DNA of 64,000 bases from Aralia elata. Its lineage: Eukaryota > Streptophyta > Magnoliopsida > Apiales > Araliaceae. The notes under the pieces are model-generated. The model saw nothing but the letters and a program-made list of their open reading frames with translations. It had not been told where the DNA came from and searched no databases. The stretch's first letter is position 1. Each line of letters begins with the position of its first letter. The translations under genes and the position numbers were made by a program. Positions 61,454 to 64,000 of this stretch are shown piece by piece. The stretch spans positions 80,857,393-80,921,392 of the forward strand of contig CM068380.1 in assembly GCA_034770075.1 (NCBI GenBank). The letters are read 5' to 3'.

Positions 61454-64000
61454 ATGTCCGCCAAATGGCGAGCTTTACAGCACCGTCACCGTTACACTTA
61501 CAGCGCCGTCATATTTCCACATTACTACATAGAATCCCTAAATCAATTGCCTATAAGTAGTGCATCTACTTATAACTTTTATTACGCCCAATTAAAAGAA
61601 CTCATTTCTCTCAATTCAACTTATGCTCAACTCAGTCATGTTAAGAAACTCGCCTCAGCTTTCTCAGACTTACTCACAACAAGTGATGAGGAGAATTTAG
61701 TTTCCGTTGCTGCAAGATTTTACTTGGAAATACTTTTTCTTGAGAATTCTTTGCCTTTGCATAGGACTTTAGTTGCAGTTCTTGCAAAAACTAAGAATTT
61801 TCAGACTGTGATTGGAAATTGTTTTCGAGAACTTTGTGAGGAGTATGGCGGTGACAATGGGAAAGGGAAAAGGTTTTGTGTGTCGCGGGCAGCGTTATCA
61901 ATGATGGGTTCACCTAAGTTGGGGTATTTAGTGGAAATTGTGGAGGAATGTGGGGTTTTGGTCGGATTGGATATAGTGTATGGTTTAAAAGGTGTGATCT
62001 TGGAGACTAATGATGGGTCTCGGCCTTCACCAATTGTTATGGAACAATGTCAAGAGGCTTTGTCTTGTATGTATTACTTGCTTCAACGATTTCCCTCCAA
62101 GTTTCGTGATTTTGAAACTAGTGATGATAATGGTGTTTTGGAGATGATTGTGACTGCAATTTTAAGTCTTTTGAAATCAGTAGCGTTTTCAAGGGATTGC
62201 TTAGTGGCAGCAGGGGTGAGCTTTTGTGCTGCTCTACAAGTGTGTCTTAGTCTTGACGAGCTTGGTTTGGCCATACTGGAAGCGCTTTTTTGTCAGACTT
62301 CTGTTACTGGTTCCAAGAGTGAAGTTGTCGATACAATTACGAAGGTTCCGTATAAGGGGGATTTGTTTACTGAAATCCGTGAATTTCATGTACTAAGTAG
62401 AATTTGCTTGATAAGAGGAATCCTTACGTCAGTCTCAAGAACAGTACTTAATACTCCTTTTGTTGTACCAAAGGGTGGCTCAACTGGTTTTCAGACAATA
62501 CTTTATGATGGAATTTTGCCAGAGTTGTGTAACTATTGTGAGAACCCCACTGATAGTCATTTCAACTTTCATGCATTGACGGTGATGCAGATCTGTTTAC
62601 AACAGATAAAAACATCTATACAAGCTAATCTCGGAAATTCTACAGAGAAGCATGAACTGATATCGGAGGACTTGGGAACTCGAATATTGAGGATCATATG
62701 GAATAATCTCGAGGATCCACTAAGTCAAACGGTGAAACAAGTTCACCTTATTTTTGATCTCTTTTTAGACATCCAGTCTAGCCTTCACTGGGCGGAGGGT
62801 AGTGATAGAATCAAGTTGTTCCTGCAGAAGATTGCATCCGATCTTCTTCGCCTGGGTCCACGTTGCAAGGGAAGATATGTTCCTTTAGCTTCCTTAACCA
62901 AAAGGTTGGGAGCAATGACTATTTTAGATATGAATCCTGACCTGTTGTTTGAAACAACATGGGCATATATTGATGATGACGTGTGCTGTGCTGTCACAAC
63001 ATTCCTTAAGTGTTTCCTCGAGTGCTTGCGTAATGAGTGCTGGAGTAATTATGGTGTTGAAAGTGGGTATGCAAGTTATAGGGGTCACTGCCTGCGTCCA
63101 TTTTTGTATGGACTTGCTTCTGGAGTTTCGAAGCTCCGCTCAAATCTGAACACTTATGCTTTACCAGTGTTACTTGAAGTGGACGTGGATAGTATCTTTC
63201 CCATGCTCGCCTTTTCAGTTGGCCAACATGGAGAGAACGATGAACTGGTTTTCCCTGAGCTCAATAATGCAGATATGGATCTTAGAGTTGAACAGCAAGT
63301 TGCTGTTTTGGTTTCATTGCTCAAGGTCTCTCGTTCACTTGCTTTGATTGATGGGGACATTGATTGGTCTCAGAACTCTTCATTATCTAAGGAAAACATA
63401 GGTATGAAGATGGAAAAACTTCATCGCTATGCTCTTGTCTGCATAAAGGGGATAAAGGTCAAAGTCCTGGTCAAGTGGCTAATATTGGCATTAACCCATG
63501 TTGACGAGTCACTCCGTATAGATGCTGCAGAATCTCTGTTTTTGAACCCTAAAACAGCAAGCCTGCCATCCTCTTTGGAACTCAGTCTGATGAAAGAAGC
63601 AGTGCCTTTGAATATGAGGTGTTGCTCAACAGCTTTCCAGATGAAGTTGACAAGCTTGTTTAGGAAATTTTTTTCTCGAGTTAGAACAGCATTGGAGAGA
63701 CAACTTAAGCAGGGAATCTGGCAACCTCTTACATCAAAAGACAATAATGATCCCTACAAAGGAATCAAGGGAACTGTGATTAACAGAGCAGAGGATCTCT
63801 TTCAATTTATGAAGTGGCTGAGTTGCTTTTTGTTTTTCTCATTGTATCCTTCTGCACCATATGAGCGGAAAATAATGGCTATGGATCTTATGTTGATAAT
63901 GCACAGTGCTTGGTCTATTGTGCCTCCTTCACAAGAAAAGTGTGATTCTATTTCTTCCGAAACTATTCTAAGTCCTTATAGTAAAGGGTTTACTTTACCT
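61454..64000 (+). CDS. THADA/Trm732-like (DUF2428) protein, 5' part, cut by the window edge
   Basis: The frame is open from ATG at 61454 to the last base: 849 codons, no stop, no intron. The protein (MSAKWRALQHRHRYTYSAVI...) is an alpha-helical, repeat-like, leucine-rich sequence without membrane segments. It resembles plant thyroid-adenoma-associated (THADA) homologues, which run to about 2200 residues and carry DUF2428 further downstream. The yeast relative Trm732 partners Trm7 in 2'-O-methylation of tRNA position 32; that role is only inferred here. The start is preceded by a CT-rich leader and is the first ATG of the frame. It follows cullin-3 in the same orientation. The DUF2428 core is expected beyond the window. 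Confidence 0.82.
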   Translation, partial: MSAKWRALQHRHRYTYSAVIFPHYYIESLNQLPISSASTYNFYYAQLKELISLNSTYAQLSHVKKLASAFSDLLTTSDEENLVSVAARFYLEILFLENSLPLHRTLVAVLAKTKNFQTVIGNCFRELCEEYGGDNGKGKRFCVSRAALSMMGSPKLGYLVEIVEECGVLVGLDIVYGLKGVILETNDGSRPSPIVMEQCQEALSCMYYLLQRFPSKFRDFETSDDNGVLEMIVTAILSLLKSVAFSRDCLVAAGVSFCAALQVCLSLDELGLAILEALFCQTSVTGSKSEVVDTITKVPYKGDLFTEIREFHVLSRICLIRGILTSVSRTVLNTPFVVPKGGSTGFQTILYDGILPELCNYCENPTDSHFNFHALTVMQICLQQIKTSIQANLGNSTEKHELISEDLGTRILRIIWNNLEDPLSQTVKQVHLIFDLFLDIQSSLHWAEGSDRIKLFLQKIASDLLRLGPRCKGRYVPLASLTKRLGAMTILDMNPDLLFETTWAYIDDDVCCAVTTFLKCFLECLRNECWSNYGVESGYASYRGHCLRPFLYGLASGVSKLRSNLNTYALPVLLEVDVDSIFPMLAFSVGQHGENDELVFPELNNADMDLRVEQQVAVLVSLLKVSRSLALIDGDIDWSQNSSLSKENIGMKMEKLHRYALVCIKGIKVKVLVKWLILALTHVDESLRIDAAESLFLNPKTASLPSSLELSLMKEAVPLNMRCCSTAFQMKLTSLFRKFFSRVRTALERQLKQGIWQPLTSKDNNDPYKGIKGTVINRAEDLFQFMKWLSCFLFFSLYPSAPYERKIMAMDLMLIMHSAWSIVPPSQEKCDSISSETILSPYSKGFTLP

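Overview
This window is nuclear DNA of a flowering plant, almost certainly a eudicot. The genes have plant-type GT-AG introns, the best protein matches I can recall are plant proteins, and the AT-rich gene-poor spaces are full of plant transposon types (Stowaway MITEs, hAT and MULE-like elements, a solo LTR, foldback elements). An asterid is my guess; nothing in the sequence fixes the species. There are no CRISPR arrays, rRNA genes, convincing tRNA genes or bacterial-type operons.

Layout. 1-11.8 kb has no gene. It holds two tRNA-promoter-bearing SINE-like repeats, several inverted-repeat elements (some sharing a TAGCGACGG motif, most touching (TA)n tracts) and a hAT element with a perfect 8-bp target duplication nested in a foldback element. 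12.0-13.6 kb (+) is a complete four-exon alpha-tubulin gene. 15.6-16.0 kb (-) is a small unidentified gene behind a TATA box and two CACGTG boxes. 16.5-23 kb is repeat-rich and includes a 1.88-kb solo LTR with a perfect 5-bp target duplication. 23.2-27.2 kb is a tandem duplication of a promoter plus a 5'-UTR exon; the second copy is split by a MULE-like element carrying a fragment of a polyprenol-reductase-like gene.

28.6-40.9 kb (+) is a 20-coding-exon DEAH-box spliceosomal helicase (PRP2/ESP3/DHX16 type). Its open reading frame is intact (874 codons), but the family's usual N-terminal ~200 residues are gone. They are replaced by about 40 residues resembling the start of a plant ELM2-domain protein, so the gene looks like a natural chimera using another gene's promoter and leader. 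41-49.9 kb has no intact gene but holds a broken first exon of an LRR-protein gene, a stack of two different inverted-repeat elements inside one (TA)n microsatellite, one of which carries the 5' end of a mitochondrial lipoamide dehydrogenase gene, and a second complete hAT element inserted in that captured fragment. 49.9-53.3 kb (-) is a bHLH47/POPEYE-type transcription factor. 55.3-60.1 kb (+) is a complete two-exon cullin-3. 61.45 kb to the window edge (+) is the first 849 codons of a THADA/Trm732-type (DUF2428) gene.

The genes do not form a pathway: they cover cytoskeleton, splicing, iron-response transcription, ubiquitin ligation and probable tRNA methylation. The notable biology is structural: a chimeric helicase gene with a duplicated promoter, two transposon-captured gene fragments, and repeated insertion of unrelated inverted-repeat elements into (TA)n tracts. 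All exon boundaries were read by eye; family assignments rest on recognised motifs, not on database searches.
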